This document shows, piece after piece, positions 33,621-42,501 of a stretch of DNA of 43,843 bases (position 1 is the stretch's first letter; every line of letters starts with the position of its first letter). A program made the position numbers and the translations under genes. Below the pieces are notes generated by a model. That model had not been told where the DNA came from. It did not search any database and saw only the letters and a list, made by a program, of their open reading frames with translations. The stretch comes from Herpetosiphon gulosus (GTDB lineage: Bacteria > Chloroflexota > Chloroflexia > Chloroflexales > Herpetosiphonaceae): contig NZ_BAABRU010000027.1 in the NCBI RefSeq assembly GCF_039545135.1, positions 1 to 43,843 on the forward strand. The letters are read 5' to 3'.

Positions 33621-34727
33621 CTAATAAAGTGATTTTAGGGCAATCGCAACTCCATCTTGCAAACTGGCAACAGTGGTCACGCTGCTAAAATCAATCCCCA
33701 AACTTACCAAGGTTTGGGCAACATCAGGCCGAATTCCGGCGATAATCGTCCGAACTCCCAGCAAACGCGCTGCCGCTGTGGCTTGGATTAAGCGCCGCCC
33801 AAGCTCGGTATCAATCGTTGGAACCCCGGTTACATCTAAAATGGCAATTTTGGCGCGATGCTGGCTAATCCCATTCAGCAAGGTTTCTTCAATACCCTCG
33901 CTGGAGTTAGCTAATTGATCGCCGATTAATGGCATAACTACAGTTTGTTTGAGCACCGGAATCACAGGCAAGCTCAGTTGGCGCAGTTGGTCGCGCAAAG
34001 CCGCCTGAGTTGCTTGTTCAACCTGAATTTGGTTATCGCGCTGGCTAATTTCGGCCAAGCTTTGGCTCAATTGAGCATTCAGTTGTTCCCGTTGCAGCGC
34101 CAATTCACGCTCGTTGGCTAATTGCTGGGCCAGCTTGGCCTCAGTTTTGGCCACTACGGCAAACGCCCGTTTAGCTCGCCCAACCAATAAATGCACGGTT
34201 GTGGCAATAATTCCCAGCACCAGTAATTGACAGAAGAAGTTAATCAATAAGGCCGATTTAGGCACCAAAAATTTAATCGGAATAAGCCCAGTCAACTCGC
34301 CGCCAATAATAATCGAAAGAATAATCATCGAAGCAATACAAATAACTGTGGTTGCTCGTGAGGTATTTAACACTATTGTGGCAATTAATGGCGGAACCTG
34401 AAATAAAACCCAGACCGAGCCATCAACTTCGCCAATAATTGGCCCAGTTAACGAAAGCATCAAGGTTATCGAGGCCAGATTGACGTAAATTAGCCATTCG
34501 ACATAGCGCGAACGACGCATAGCAAAGGTTATTGCCAACATCGTGCCAACAATCGCACAAATGCTCAAGCCAATTTGCACTTGTTGGCCGTTGCCAGCAA
34601 CCAGCAAAATTAGCATAACGGCCAACAACGCTAAACCTTCGACCACACTAAACAACTTAATCCGTTGCTCATTCGAGGTTTGTAGCATATCTTCAATCTG
34701 ACGGGGCGGGGTGATGGTTTCTGCCAT
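33621..34727 (-). CDS. Membrane-anchored RsbR-type STAS protein (copy 3)
   Basis: A 368-aa paralogue of the two STAS proteins at 13-15 kb: six membrane segments in residues about 20-190, a coiled coil (EREQ-rich; about 195-245) and a STAS domain. DVTGVPTIDT supplies Thr307 and AGIRPDVAQTL supplies Thr339, so both phospho-acceptor threonines are kept, as in copy 1. The start is set at 34727 (MAETITPP), with GAGGC upstream; the open frame to 34769 is not needed. It diverges from the PhoD-like gene, 116 bp apart. No kinase or phosphatase of the pathway is nearby. Confidence 0.85.
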   Translation of the reverse strand: MAETITPPRQIEDMLQTSNEQRIKLFSVVEGLALLAVMLILLVAGNGQQVQIGLSICAIVGTMLAITFAMRRSRYVEWLIYVNLASITLMLSLTGPIIGEVDGSVWVLFQVPPLIATIVLNTSRATTVICIASMIILSIIIGGELTGLIPIKFLVPKSALLINFFCQLLVLGIIATTVHLLVGRAKRAFAVVAKTEAKLAQQLANERELALQREQLNAQLSQSLAEISQRDNQIQVEQATQAALRDQLRQLSLPVIPVLKQTVVMPLIGDQLANSSEGIEETLLNGISQHRAKIAILDVTGVPTIDTELGRRLIQATAAARLLGVRTIIAGIRPDVAQTLVSLGIDFSSVTTVASLQDGVAIALKSLY

Positions 34728-34843
34728 AAATTGCCTCGGGTGCAAGATGTTGTTGCTGCATCCTACCATTATTTAATCAATTTGTGGATTGACAACGCCA
34801 CTAGACTAGGGGGGATTTTTCCACTATCAACAAGGAGCTAACT

Positions 34844-36601
34844 ATGCGCCGCTTATTTGGGCTATGTTGTTTATGTTGCTTGCTAGCTGGAAGTTGGTCA
34901 AGCCGCTCAAGTGTTGGTCGTACAAATCAGCCCATTCCACCCGCCGATTTGCCGCAAGGCGTGGCAGCAGGCGATGTAACTCCCACCAGTGCAGTGCTCT
35001 GGGCGCGTTCCGCCAGCCTTGGTTCAGTCAGCTTTGAATATAGTCTCAACGCCAATTTCAATCCAGTTGCTGGCTCAGCCACAGTTATCGTCACCGACAC
35101 GATGCAACCAGCAAAAACTAGCATCAGCAATTTACAACCGGCTACTAGATATTTTTATCGCGCGACAAATCTCAGCAATGCAGCATTTGCTGGTACATTT
35201 CGCACCGCCCCAACCACTGGAACGTATAGCAATTTACGCTTTGGGGCAAGCGGCGATCAACAAGGGGCACTCGCACCGTTTCCAGCCTTAGCCAACGCCG
35301 ATCAGCGCGAACTTGATTTGTTTATTCATCTTGGCGATTCGATTTATGCTGATATTGGCTCGCCTGTGCTGGGCACGACTGCCAAAACTTTAGCCGAATT
35401 TCGCCTCAAACATACCGAAAGTTATAGCACACGGCTGAATTTGAACACGCTGGCCGATTTACGTGCCACAACCGCATGGCTAGCGACAACCGATGATCAT
35501 GAAGTTGCTAACGATCACGCTGGTGGGGCAGCACCGAGCAGTGATCCACGCTTTTTGCCCACCAATGCTAGCTATATCAATGATACTGATTATTTTGAAG
35601 CGGGCTATCAAGCGTTTGTTGAATACAATCCGATTAACGAGCTTTTTTATGGTGCGACTGGCGATCCACGCACGGCCAACGAGCATAAACTCTACCGCTA
35701 TCAACGATATGGGAATACAGCGGCCTTTTTTGTGCTTGATGGCCGTTCATTTCGTGACCAAAAATTGCCAGCGCCCAATAACACGCCTTCAGAAATTGTG
35801 GCCTTTTTGACTGCTGTGTTTAGTCCAACCCGCACCTTGCTTGGCCAAGCCCAACTCAGCCAACTCGAAAGCGATTTGCTCGCCGCTGATCAAGCCAATA
35901 TCACGTGGAAATTTGTGATCGTGCCTGAGCCAATTCAAAACCTTGGCACGGCAGCCGCCAACGATCGCTTTGAGGGCTATGCTGCCGAACGCAGCCGTAT
36001 TTTGAGCTTTATCAACGATCATTCAATTGAAAACGTGGTGTTTATTGCCGCCGATATTCATGGCACGGTTGTCAATAATTTAAGCTACCAAACCGCCGCA
36101 GGCCAGCCACAAATCCCCACCAACGCTTGGGAAATTTCGGTTGGTTCGGTCGCCACGACTTCGCCATTTGGCATGCGGGTGGCAGCAGGTGCTTTATCAA
36201 CCGGAATTATTAGCTCAACCACCTACAATAATTATTTACAACTACCCAACGATCAGCAAGATGCAGCGGCGGAAGGTTGGCTCAACACGGTCTTAAATGT
36301 ATTTGGCTACACGCCAGTGGGCTTGCAGGATGCGCCGTTTGCCGAACGAACTACGCTCTTGCAAGGGCGCTATTTTGCTGGTCACTACTTTGGCTGGACT
36401 GAATTTGAAATTAGCCAGCCCGACCAAACCTTGCGCGTTTCGACCTATGGCATCGATACCTACGGAACCAGCGATCTTGCCAATAATCCAGGTGAGGTGG
36501 TGAGCCGAGTGCCAGTGATCGTGCAGCAATTCGAGGTTGAGCCAGTCGTTAGCATCTCGCCAACGCTGATGCTCAATTATTTGCCAGTGATAACGAAGTA
36601 A
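34844..36601 (+). CDS. PhoD-like alkaline phosphatase, secreted
   Basis: A 585-aa exported protein with a Cys-rich signal peptide (RRLFGLCCLCCLLAGS). After an N-terminal beta domain (GVAAGDVTPTSAVLWARS) comes the metallophosphatase core: GASGDQQG, HLGDSIYADIG, WLATTDDHEVANDHAGG, and IAADIHGTVVNN. These match PhoD phosphodiesterases/alkaline phosphatases. It ends LMLNYLPVITK, the YLPxxxK tag also seen on the 1134-aa propeller protein. It probably scavenges phosphate from phosphoesters outside the cell. AAGGAG precedes the ATG; TTGACA at 34789 could be its -35. Confidence 0.9.
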   Translation: MRRLFGLCCLCCLLAGSWSSRSSVGRTNQPIPPADLPQGVAAGDVTPTSAVLWARSASLGSVSFEYSLNANFNPVAGSATVIVTDTMQPAKTSISNLQPATRYFYRATNLSNAAFAGTFRTAPTTGTYSNLRFGASGDQQGALAPFPALANADQRELDLFIHLGDSIYADIGSPVLGTTAKTLAEFRLKHTESYSTRLNLNTLADLRATTAWLATTDDHEVANDHAGGAAPSSDPRFLPTNASYINDTDYFEAGYQAFVEYNPINELFYGATGDPRTANEHKLYRYQRYGNTAAFFVLDGRSFRDQKLPAPNNTPSEIVAFLTAVFSPTRTLLGQAQLSQLESDLLAADQANITWKFVIVPEPIQNLGTAAANDRFEGYAAERSRILSFINDHSIENVVFIAADIHGTVVNNLSYQTAAGQPQIPTNAWEISVGSVATTSPFGMRVAAGALSTGIISSTTYNNYLQLPNDQQDAAAEGWLNTVLNVFGYTPVGLQDAPFAERTTLLQGRYFAGHYFGWTEFEISQPDQTLRVSTYGIDTYGTSDLANNPGEVVSRVPVIVQQFEVEPVVSISPTLMLNYLPVITK

Positions 36602-36636
36602 CGAGAGATTAGGGGCTAGGGCTCAGTGATCAGGGG

Positions 36637-36757
36637 AAACCGCGAAGGACGCGAAGTTTCGCGAATGTTTGGCTGACTGGTACGCTGAATATGTTCACTA
36701 TTCAGGTTCCCAACCTAATCTAAACATTCGTGCTCTTCGTGTCCTTCGTGGATCAAA
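36637..36757. repeat. Dispersed CTTCGTG repeat with inverted arms
   Basis: CGCGAAGGACGCGAAG (about 36640-36656) and TTCGTGCTCTTCGTGTCC then TTCGTGG (36727-36751) are imperfect reverse complements, with GGTTCCCAACC between them. The same core and the same GTTCCCAACC occur near 43700-43750. It is probably a mobile or self-copying short element; no gene is visible. Confidence 0.65.
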
Positions 36758-36759
36758 AC

Positions 36760-39700
36760 CTATTTAATGGTCATTGGCAGATATACATCGTGAATGCCAA
36801 CGCTGAATGTGCCCATCACATCTGGCCCTTGCACCCCGCCATGATCATCGGTGGCATACAACTCAATGTTATAGCGCCGACCAGCGGCACTTGGTTTGAA
36901 GCGAATACTGAAATTAACTTGCATGCTAAAGCCCGTTGGCCCGCTGCCAGCGAAATTGCTATCCGCCAAATCGAGAATGGCGCTATCGCTCTCCAACGGA
37001 TCGCTAGTGCCAGCCGTGGCATAACCAAGTACATCGCCATTACTATCGAGCAGGCTAAATGTGCCCGAAACGCCTTCGGTAAAGCGTGCCCACAAAGCCA
37101 CGCCATCACTATCGACCAAGCGCAAATCGAGGTGCTCGATAATTCGCCATGGATCGGTGGTATGTGTCCAGCTTACATTGAAGGTCGTTTGCAAATCGAC
37201 ATCAGTGCCACCAATGTTGGGCGTGATGCTGCTCAAGCCAACGATCCCGACTGAAACGCCCAAGGTTACGCTGTTGGAATCGCCGCCGCCTGGCGTTGGG
37301 TTGCGCACCAAAACCGAGTATGTGCCTTGGCTGGTGGTCGCGGCCATACTAAATTCGAGCCGATTGCTGTTGATAAAGGTTGTCGTGCGCTCAACCCCAG
37401 CCACCACGACCTTGGAGTTGGCCACAAAACCAGTGCCGTTAACTGTAATCCGCACTGCTGGCGGTGGTGGAAAGCCAATCGGCTGACGAATAAAGCGATC
37501 AGGCGTGATGTTGCTGATAGTTGGCACTGGATTGCCAGGCACGATCACTTGGGTCGTTACTGTGCGGCTATTGTTACTTGGAAAAGCCTCATTCGCCGGC
37601 GATGAAGCTGTGCCAGTGCTGCTAATTGTGCCCACTTGGCTGGGCGTAGCATTAATTGTGATAGTAGCGCTAGCATTGGCCGCCAGCGTGCCCAAATTAC
37701 AGCGCAAGGTCGTGGAATTGGGGAAACTACACGAGCCTTGCGAGGTTGTAACTTGACCAAAAACCAAGGTATTCGCAAAGGTTTGTTCATACACGACGCT
37801 GCTGGCGCTGATTGTGCCCAAATTGCTGACGCTTGCTTTGTAGCTCATTGGGTTGCCAATCGTCACCGGATCAGGCGATTCGCTCAGTTTGAGGCTGAGA
37901 TCAACTTCAGGTTGTCGCCACTCGGCAAAGCGATGCGAAACTTTATCGCCAGCCCGATCAAACCGCCCGCCAACGTACAAATTATCGCCATTGACCGCTA
38001 ATGCGCCAACTTCGCTATTTTGCAGGTTGCCACCCGCAACCCCACTGCCTAGCGCATTCCAAGTTGTACCATTCCAACGGGCCACATGATTGACCGTCAA
38101 GCCATCCATGCGGCTGAACAAACCACCAGCATACAGGTCGTTACCGCGCACAGCAAGGCTGGTTACAAAACCATCGGTGCCTGTACCAAGCGCCGTCCAT
38201 GCCAAACTACTATGGTTAAGCAAGGCAATCGCGCGGGTGTTGGCAACCCCGCCAGCACTGGTAAAACGCCCACCAACCGCGACGGTTGTGCTGTTAACAT
38301 CGGCCAAAGCCAACACTTCGCCATCAGTACCATTGCCAATTGATTGCCACGTTGTGCCGTTCCAGCGGGCGAGATTGCTCGCAGGCCCACCACCAGCGTT
38401 GGCAAACAAACCACCAGCGTAGAGTTGGTTCGATTTGAACAACAAACTATTGATAGGGCCATCAGTGCCTGCCCCGACCGCTTGCCATGTACTACCACTC
38501 AAACGGGCAATCCGATTGGCGGGCACGCCATCAACCAAGGTAAATTCGCCACCAATGTAAATATCGCTGCCGCTGACCGCAACCGCATTCACCCGACCAT
38601 TGATGCTAGTAGCCAAGGCTGTCCAGGTTGTACCATTCCAACTAGCTACGCCTGCGGCATCAATTCCGCCAGCCTTGGTAAACTCACCCACAGCAATCAA
38701 ATCTGTGCCACGTAGCGCGAGATCACGTACATCATCGTTGACCCCACTATCACTGGAGCCAGTCAATGGCGACCAGACTCGATCGACTGGATCAAAGCGA
38801 GCGATATTATTGAGCAGGCGATTGCTGCCCAAATCGAAACGCCCAGCAGCAATAATTTCGCCAGAACGTGGCTGAATAGCAAATACTTTGGCGTTGGAGC
38901 CTTCGAGGCCGCCAGCCAAGGGGAAGAAGCGATCAGTTGCGCCTGGCAAGAAGCCCTGTTGTGGCACAACCATACCCACAAAATTTAATTCCATGCCATG
39001 GGCTGTGCCAAACGCCCCAGCAATAAAGAAGGTATCGCTACCGCTGCCCAAGCGTTCAGCGCGTAAAATCGCCCCGTTTGTACCAAAGGCGTTAGTGGCA
39101 TTCGGCACAGGCGACCAGATATTGCCATCCCAACGGGCGATGTTGGGCGAGAAAACGCTATTGCCATTGGGGTTGATGCCGCTGCCAAAATTGCCCATCA
39201 CATAGGTAAAATTGACGTTCTCGACAATCCCACGTACATCGCCAGTCACCCCACGCCCAGCCATGGCGGCCCAAGTATTACCACCAGTCCAAACCGCTGC
39301 CCCACCAACATTGGTTACTGCGCCAGCATTGCCAAAACTGCCACCAACGACCACCATATTTGTGCCACGGAAATCAACAAAGCGCACAGTGCCGTTGACT
39401 CCATTGCTGCTACCAGTGCCAAGGCTCTGCCACGCCGAGCCTGTCCAGATCGCTACGTTATTGGCGCTGCTGCCCCCAGCCGAGCTAAACGTGCCCCCAG
39501 CCACAATTTGGGTGACATTGGCCGGATTGACGGCTAAATCGAGCACTTGGGGCGCAGTTCCACCGCTGATCCCGCTGCTCAATGCCGACCATGTGCCATT
39601 GCTGAATTTAGCGATGCGATTGGCGCTCACGCCATCAATTGAAGTGAAGGTTCCTCCAACATACACCACATCGCTACCAGCAACCTGTTGCACCAAAACG

Positions 39701-40164
39701 GCGGTCACAACTCCATTGACATTGGTTGCCAAGGCCGACCATTGGCCTGTGCCCGAATTCCAACGGGCAATGCCATCGGCGGTAATCCCTCCAGCGCTGC
39801 TGAATGAGCCAACCACATAGACCGAACCGCCAGTTGAGGCATCGAGATCATCGACTGGGCCGTTAACCCCACTGCCCATTGTATTCCAGCGATCGCCATC
39901 CCAAAAGGCCACCCGATTAGCACTGATGCCAGCGATCCGATCGAATAAACCACCAACAAATAAATCGCCCGATTGCGAGCTGATGGCGCGAATCGTGTTA
40001 TTTGCCCCAGCGATCAGACCTGTGTTATTCCAAAATTGATCATCGGCGACAGCCTGTAATTCGTCAGGAGCAACCAAAACCTGAGGTTGCGCTTGCGCGG
40101 CGGGGAGATTAAAACGAACGATAAGTGCGGCGAGCAAAGTGAGTTGAAGCACCAACCGTGGCAT
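36760..40164 (-). CDS. Secreted 14-blade beta-propeller protein with YLPxxxK tag
   Basis: A 1134-aa exported protein with signal peptide (LVLQLTLLAALIVRFNLPAA). Residues about 30-780 hold fourteen units of 45-50 residues of the type VYVGGxFxxAGGxxANxIAxWNGTTWxALGSG, enough for two seven-bladed propellers. A DUF11/CARDB-like domain follows (DLSLKLSESPDPVTIGNPMS) and an IPT/TIG-like one (VPTISNITPDRF, VTVNGTGF region). It ends HDVYLPMTIK. It is probably displayed on the surface; ligand unknown. AAGGAGGG gives a strong ribosome site. Internal repetition also shows in the DNA. Confidence 0.85.
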   Translation of the reverse strand: MPRLVLQLTLLAALIVRFNLPAAQAQPQVLVAPDELQAVADDQFWNNTGLIAGANNTIRAISSQSGDLFVGGLFDRIAGISANRVAFWDGDRWNTMGSGVNGPVDDLDASTGGSVYVVGSFSSAGGITADGIARWNSGTGQWSALATNVNGVVTAVLVQQVAGSDVVYVGGTFTSIDGVSANRIAKFSNGTWSALSSGISGGTAPQVLDLAVNPANVTQIVAGGTFSSAGGSSANNVAIWTGSAWQSLGTGSSNGVNGTVRFVDFRGTNMVVVGGSFGNAGAVTNVGGAAVWTGGNTWAAMAGRGVTGDVRGIVENVNFTYVMGNFGSGINPNGNSVFSPNIARWDGNIWSPVPNATNAFGTNGAILRAERLGSGSDTFFIAGAFGTAHGMELNFVGMVVPQQGFLPGATDRFFPLAGGLEGSNAKVFAIQPRSGEIIAAGRFDLGSNRLLNNIARFDPVDRVWSPLTGSSDSGVNDDVRDLALRGTDLIAVGEFTKAGGIDAAGVASWNGTTWTALATSINGRVNAVAVSGSDIYIGGEFTLVDGVPANRIARLSGSTWQAVGAGTDGPINSLLFKSNQLYAGGLFANAGGGPASNLARWNGTTWQSIGNGTDGEVLALADVNSTTVAVGGRFTSAGGVANTRAIALLNHSSLAWTALGTGTDGFVTSLAVRGNDLYAGGLFSRMDGLTVNHVARWNGTTWNALGSGVAGGNLQNSEVGALAVNGDNLYVGGRFDRAGDKVSHRFAEWRQPEVDLSLKLSESPDPVTIGNPMSYKASVSNLGTISASSVVYEQTFANTLVFGQVTTSQGSCSFPNSTTLRCNLGTLAANASATITINATPSQVGTISSTGTASSPANEAFPSNNSRTVTTQVIVPGNPVPTISNITPDRFIRQPIGFPPPPAVRITVNGTGFVANSKVVVAGVERTTTFINSNRLEFSMAATTSQGTYSVLVRNPTPGGGDSNSVTLGVSVGIVGLSSITPNIGGTDVDLQTTFNVSWTHTTDPWRIIEHLDLRLVDSDGVALWARFTEGVSGTFSLLDSNGDVLGYATAGTSDPLESDSAILDLADSNFAGSGPTGFSMQVNFSIRFKPSAAGRRYNIELYATDDHGGVQGPDVMGTFSVGIHDVYLPMTIK

Positions 40165-40361
40165 GGAACCCTCCTTAGCGACACATACTACGCTAAGCAG
40201 GATATTGATTAACTATCACGCAACTATCACGTTGGTATCACACCATAACTCACAATCGCCAAACTATTGTGACAAATTGAACGTCAGAAGGCAACCATCA
40301 ACCTTGATCTCTCATTTTGAATGGATATGGTAGGATGAGCGCTCTAGCGTGAGGAATAGCA

Positions 40362-41180
40362 ATGCGATTGTTGTATAAATATGGCCTCGTAGCCTTGATC
40401 GCTTGGAGTATAACCAGTTGTTCTCAGTCTGATATTCAAGAAGTGATCAAGCCCAGTGCTACCAGCACACCGATTATCGCGCCCGATACCGCCGCGCCAA
40501 TTACAAGCGCTAATCAGTGGCAAACTTTAGAGTCAGGCTTGGAGTTTCGCGAAATTGGCTATGATATTACTAATGTGCAGATTCTACGGGTTGATCCAGC
40601 CAATTTTCGTTTGCGAGTTGGTTACGATGTGGCCAGCCCAGGCCGAGTGAGCGAATGGGCCGCCGCGCTCAAACCTGTGGCCGTCATCAATGGTGGCTAT
40701 TTTGATCCGCAAGGCCGAGCAACTGCGCTGACGATTTTTGATGGGGTCGTCAATGGCACATCCTACGATGGCTTTGGGGGAATGTTGGCAGTTGATAGTG
40801 CTGATACATGGTCGCTCCGTTCGTTGCGCGAACAACCGTATGATAGCAGCGAAGTGTTGAATCAAGCCCTGCAATCGGCTCCAATGTTGGTGGTTCATGG
40901 CGCAGCGATCGAGCAGCCCAACGACGATGGTGATCGAGCACGGCGTAGTGTGGTTGCACTTGATCAGGCTGGGCGCTTGTTGATTATTGTGTGCAGTTGG
41001 CCCAGTTTTACCCTGACTGAGCTAAGTCAATGGTTGGTCAAGCAAGATTTAGCAATTGATGCAGCATTAAACCTGGATGGTGGTTCTTCAACAGGTTTAG
41101 TCGTTGACAGCGAAAGTCGTGCATTTAAGCTTGATTCGCTGGTGCGTGTGCCCCAAGTGCTACTGGTTGAACGGCGTTAG
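40362..41180 (+). CDS. Phosphodiester glycosidase-family (NAGPA-like) lipoprotein
   Basis: A 272-aa lipoprotein with lipobox ITSC (Cys20). The outer domain matches the phosphodiester glycosidase/NAGPA family (PF09992): VINGGYFDPQGRATALTI, GGMLAVD, RRSVVALDQAGRLLII and ALNLDGGSSTGLV. Members remove a sugar from phosphodiester-linked glycans. The substrate here is unknown; envelope glycan remodelling is possible. Ribosome site GAGGAA. Single-gene transcript. Confidence 0.88.
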   Translation: MRLLYKYGLVALIAWSITSCSQSDIQEVIKPSATSTPIIAPDTAAPITSANQWQTLESGLEFREIGYDITNVQILRVDPANFRLRVGYDVASPGRVSEWAAALKPVAVINGGYFDPQGRATALTIFDGVVNGTSYDGFGGMLAVDSADTWSLRSLREQPYDSSEVLNQALQSAPMLVVHGAAIEQPNDDGDRARRSVVALDQAGRLLIIVCSWPSFTLTELSQWLVKQDLAIDAALNLDGGSSTGLVVDSESRAFKLDSLVRVPQVLLVERR

Positions 41181-41226
41181 TACCCCGCCATCCTCGCCTT
41201 TTAAGGTTGGGGAATATGAATAGTGG

Positions 41227-41263
41227 GCGCACCTGCTCGCTTGCACAAGTTCAGCAGGTGCGC
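41227..41263. terminator. Hairpin between glycosidase and zinc-ribbon genes
   Basis: GCGCACCTGCT and AGCAGGTGCGC form a perfect 11-bp stem with a 15-base loop, between convergent genes. No T-run follows on either strand, so it may end transcription weakly or protect the mRNA end. Confidence 0.5.
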
Positions 41264-41305
41264 GACATCCGTTCAGAAGGCAAGACGGAAGGGTGGTGAT
41301 CAAAG

Positions 41306-41566
41306 CTACCCTTGTGCAAAAAACAATACCGCAACCACAATCAAAAACAATAGCACCCAAGCCCCAACGTAGATGGTAATAAATTGACTGACGCTGGCTC
41401 CAGTTTTGCCGTTGTATTGCAATTTGCACTGCGGGCATTTAACCAAATTAACCATTTTTGGGCCAACAATCCCACCCCACCAACTCATGGTTACTTTGTT
41501 GGGTAGTGGGTTCTGGCAACGTGGGCATGGCACATACGGCGAACTTTGCGGCACTTGATACATCAT
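41306..41566 (-). CDS. Zinc-ribbon membrane protein
   Basis: An 86-aa protein with a CPRC...CPQC zinc ribbon (residues about 14-47) and one membrane segment (FITIYVGAWVLLFLIVVAVLFFA). The ATG overlaps the acetyltransferase stop by one base (TAATG), with GAGGAG just ahead, so translation is coupled. Function unknown; such proteins often guard or sense at the membrane. Confidence 0.8.
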   Translation of the reverse strand: MMYQVPQSSPYVPCPRCQNPLPNKVTMSWWGGIVGPKMVNLVKCPQCKLQYNGKTGASVSQFITIYVGAWVLLFLIVVAVLFFAQG

Positions 41567-42420
41567 TACTCCTCAAAACGATATTGATCAACATCGCATA
41601 ATGGCCGAAAGCCAATCGCTTGATAGATTTTATTCGAAGTTGGGTTGCTTAAATCGGTAAAGAGCATACAAAAACCAAAGCCTTGATTCAACAGATGTTG
41701 GCTTAATGCGGCCACAGCATTGCTGGCGTAGCCCTTACCGCGAAATTGGCGTGGGGTAGAAACTGCACCAATGCAGATACCATTCACCGTTGGGCGGCTG
41801 GAGCCAAGCGAGGAAACAGGCTTGCCATCAACTTCCCAATACCAAGCGCTGCCCGTAGCGATTTGCCGTTCAGCCACCGCCTGCCAGTTCCAGACCGGCT
41901 CGGTTGGCAGTGCCTCAGCATGAAACGCCGCCAGCCACTCAGCCAACCATTCAACATCGGCATTGGTTGCCTGTTTGAGCGAACCAGCAACCGAGCTTGG
42001 TGGAATAACTTCGGTCAAGGTATAAATCCGTTCATTCATACTCAACAGAGGTCGTCTGCCGGTTTTGGCTTGCCAAGCCGCGCAAAAAGCTGCGGTTGTG
42101 ATAGGCGCACTCATTACTCCCGATAATTCAATGTTGTGGTTACACAAGTAATCGGTTAAAGCTTCAGTGGCTTGGTCGACTAAACTGGTATCGCGCAAGG
42201 CCGAAATCGTCAGCGCATGTGGCGAGGTCATAACTGATACCCCAACCGTGCCTTGCTCATCGCTAATTGCTGCGAAAAAGGGCGGGTTGGCAGGCAGCCA
42301 ACCATTTTGAATGCGCATACTCAAGCCGAGAGGAAGATTGTTCTCCGCCTCGTGCTGCAAAAGAAATTCACGGTGCTCATGGATAAACGTATCAACTGAA
42401 GAATATTGTTCGACACGCAT
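41566..42420 (-). CDS. GNAT-family acetyltransferase
   Basis: A 284-aa acetyl-CoA-dependent transferase. The C-terminal half has the GNAT motif A IGAVSTPRQFRGKGYASNAV and motif B LFTDLSNPTSNKIYQAIGF; the N-terminal half is a degenerate second GNAT-like domain (FFAAISDEQGTVGVSVM). The same layout is found in many two-domain GNAT enzymes. Substrate unknown. The ribosome site is GAGGGTGA. It is coupled to the zinc-ribbon gene. Confidence 0.88.
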   Translation of the reverse strand: MRVEQYSSVDTFIHEHREFLLQHEAENNLPLGLSMRIQNGWLPANPPFFAAISDEQGTVGVSVMTSPHALTISALRDTSLVDQATEALTDYLCNHNIELSGVMSAPITTAAFCAAWQAKTGRRPLLSMNERIYTLTEVIPPSSVAGSLKQATNADVEWLAEWLAAFHAEALPTEPVWNWQAVAERQIATGSAWYWEVDGKPVSSLGSSRPTVNGICIGAVSTPRQFRGKGYASNAVAALSQHLLNQGFGFCMLFTDLSNPTSNKIYQAIGFRPLCDVDQYRFEE

Positions 42421-42501
42421 ACATCACCCTCACTAAGCTAGCTGTATGCTGAGTGAGGATAACGCAAACCAACGCCAAAACCATCGTGCTTAAGCAGCAA
42501 T

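Noticed and set aside
41227-41263. Riboswitch or sRNA at the 11-bp hairpin
   Set aside because: It lies between two convergent gene ends and shows no conserved aptamer features.
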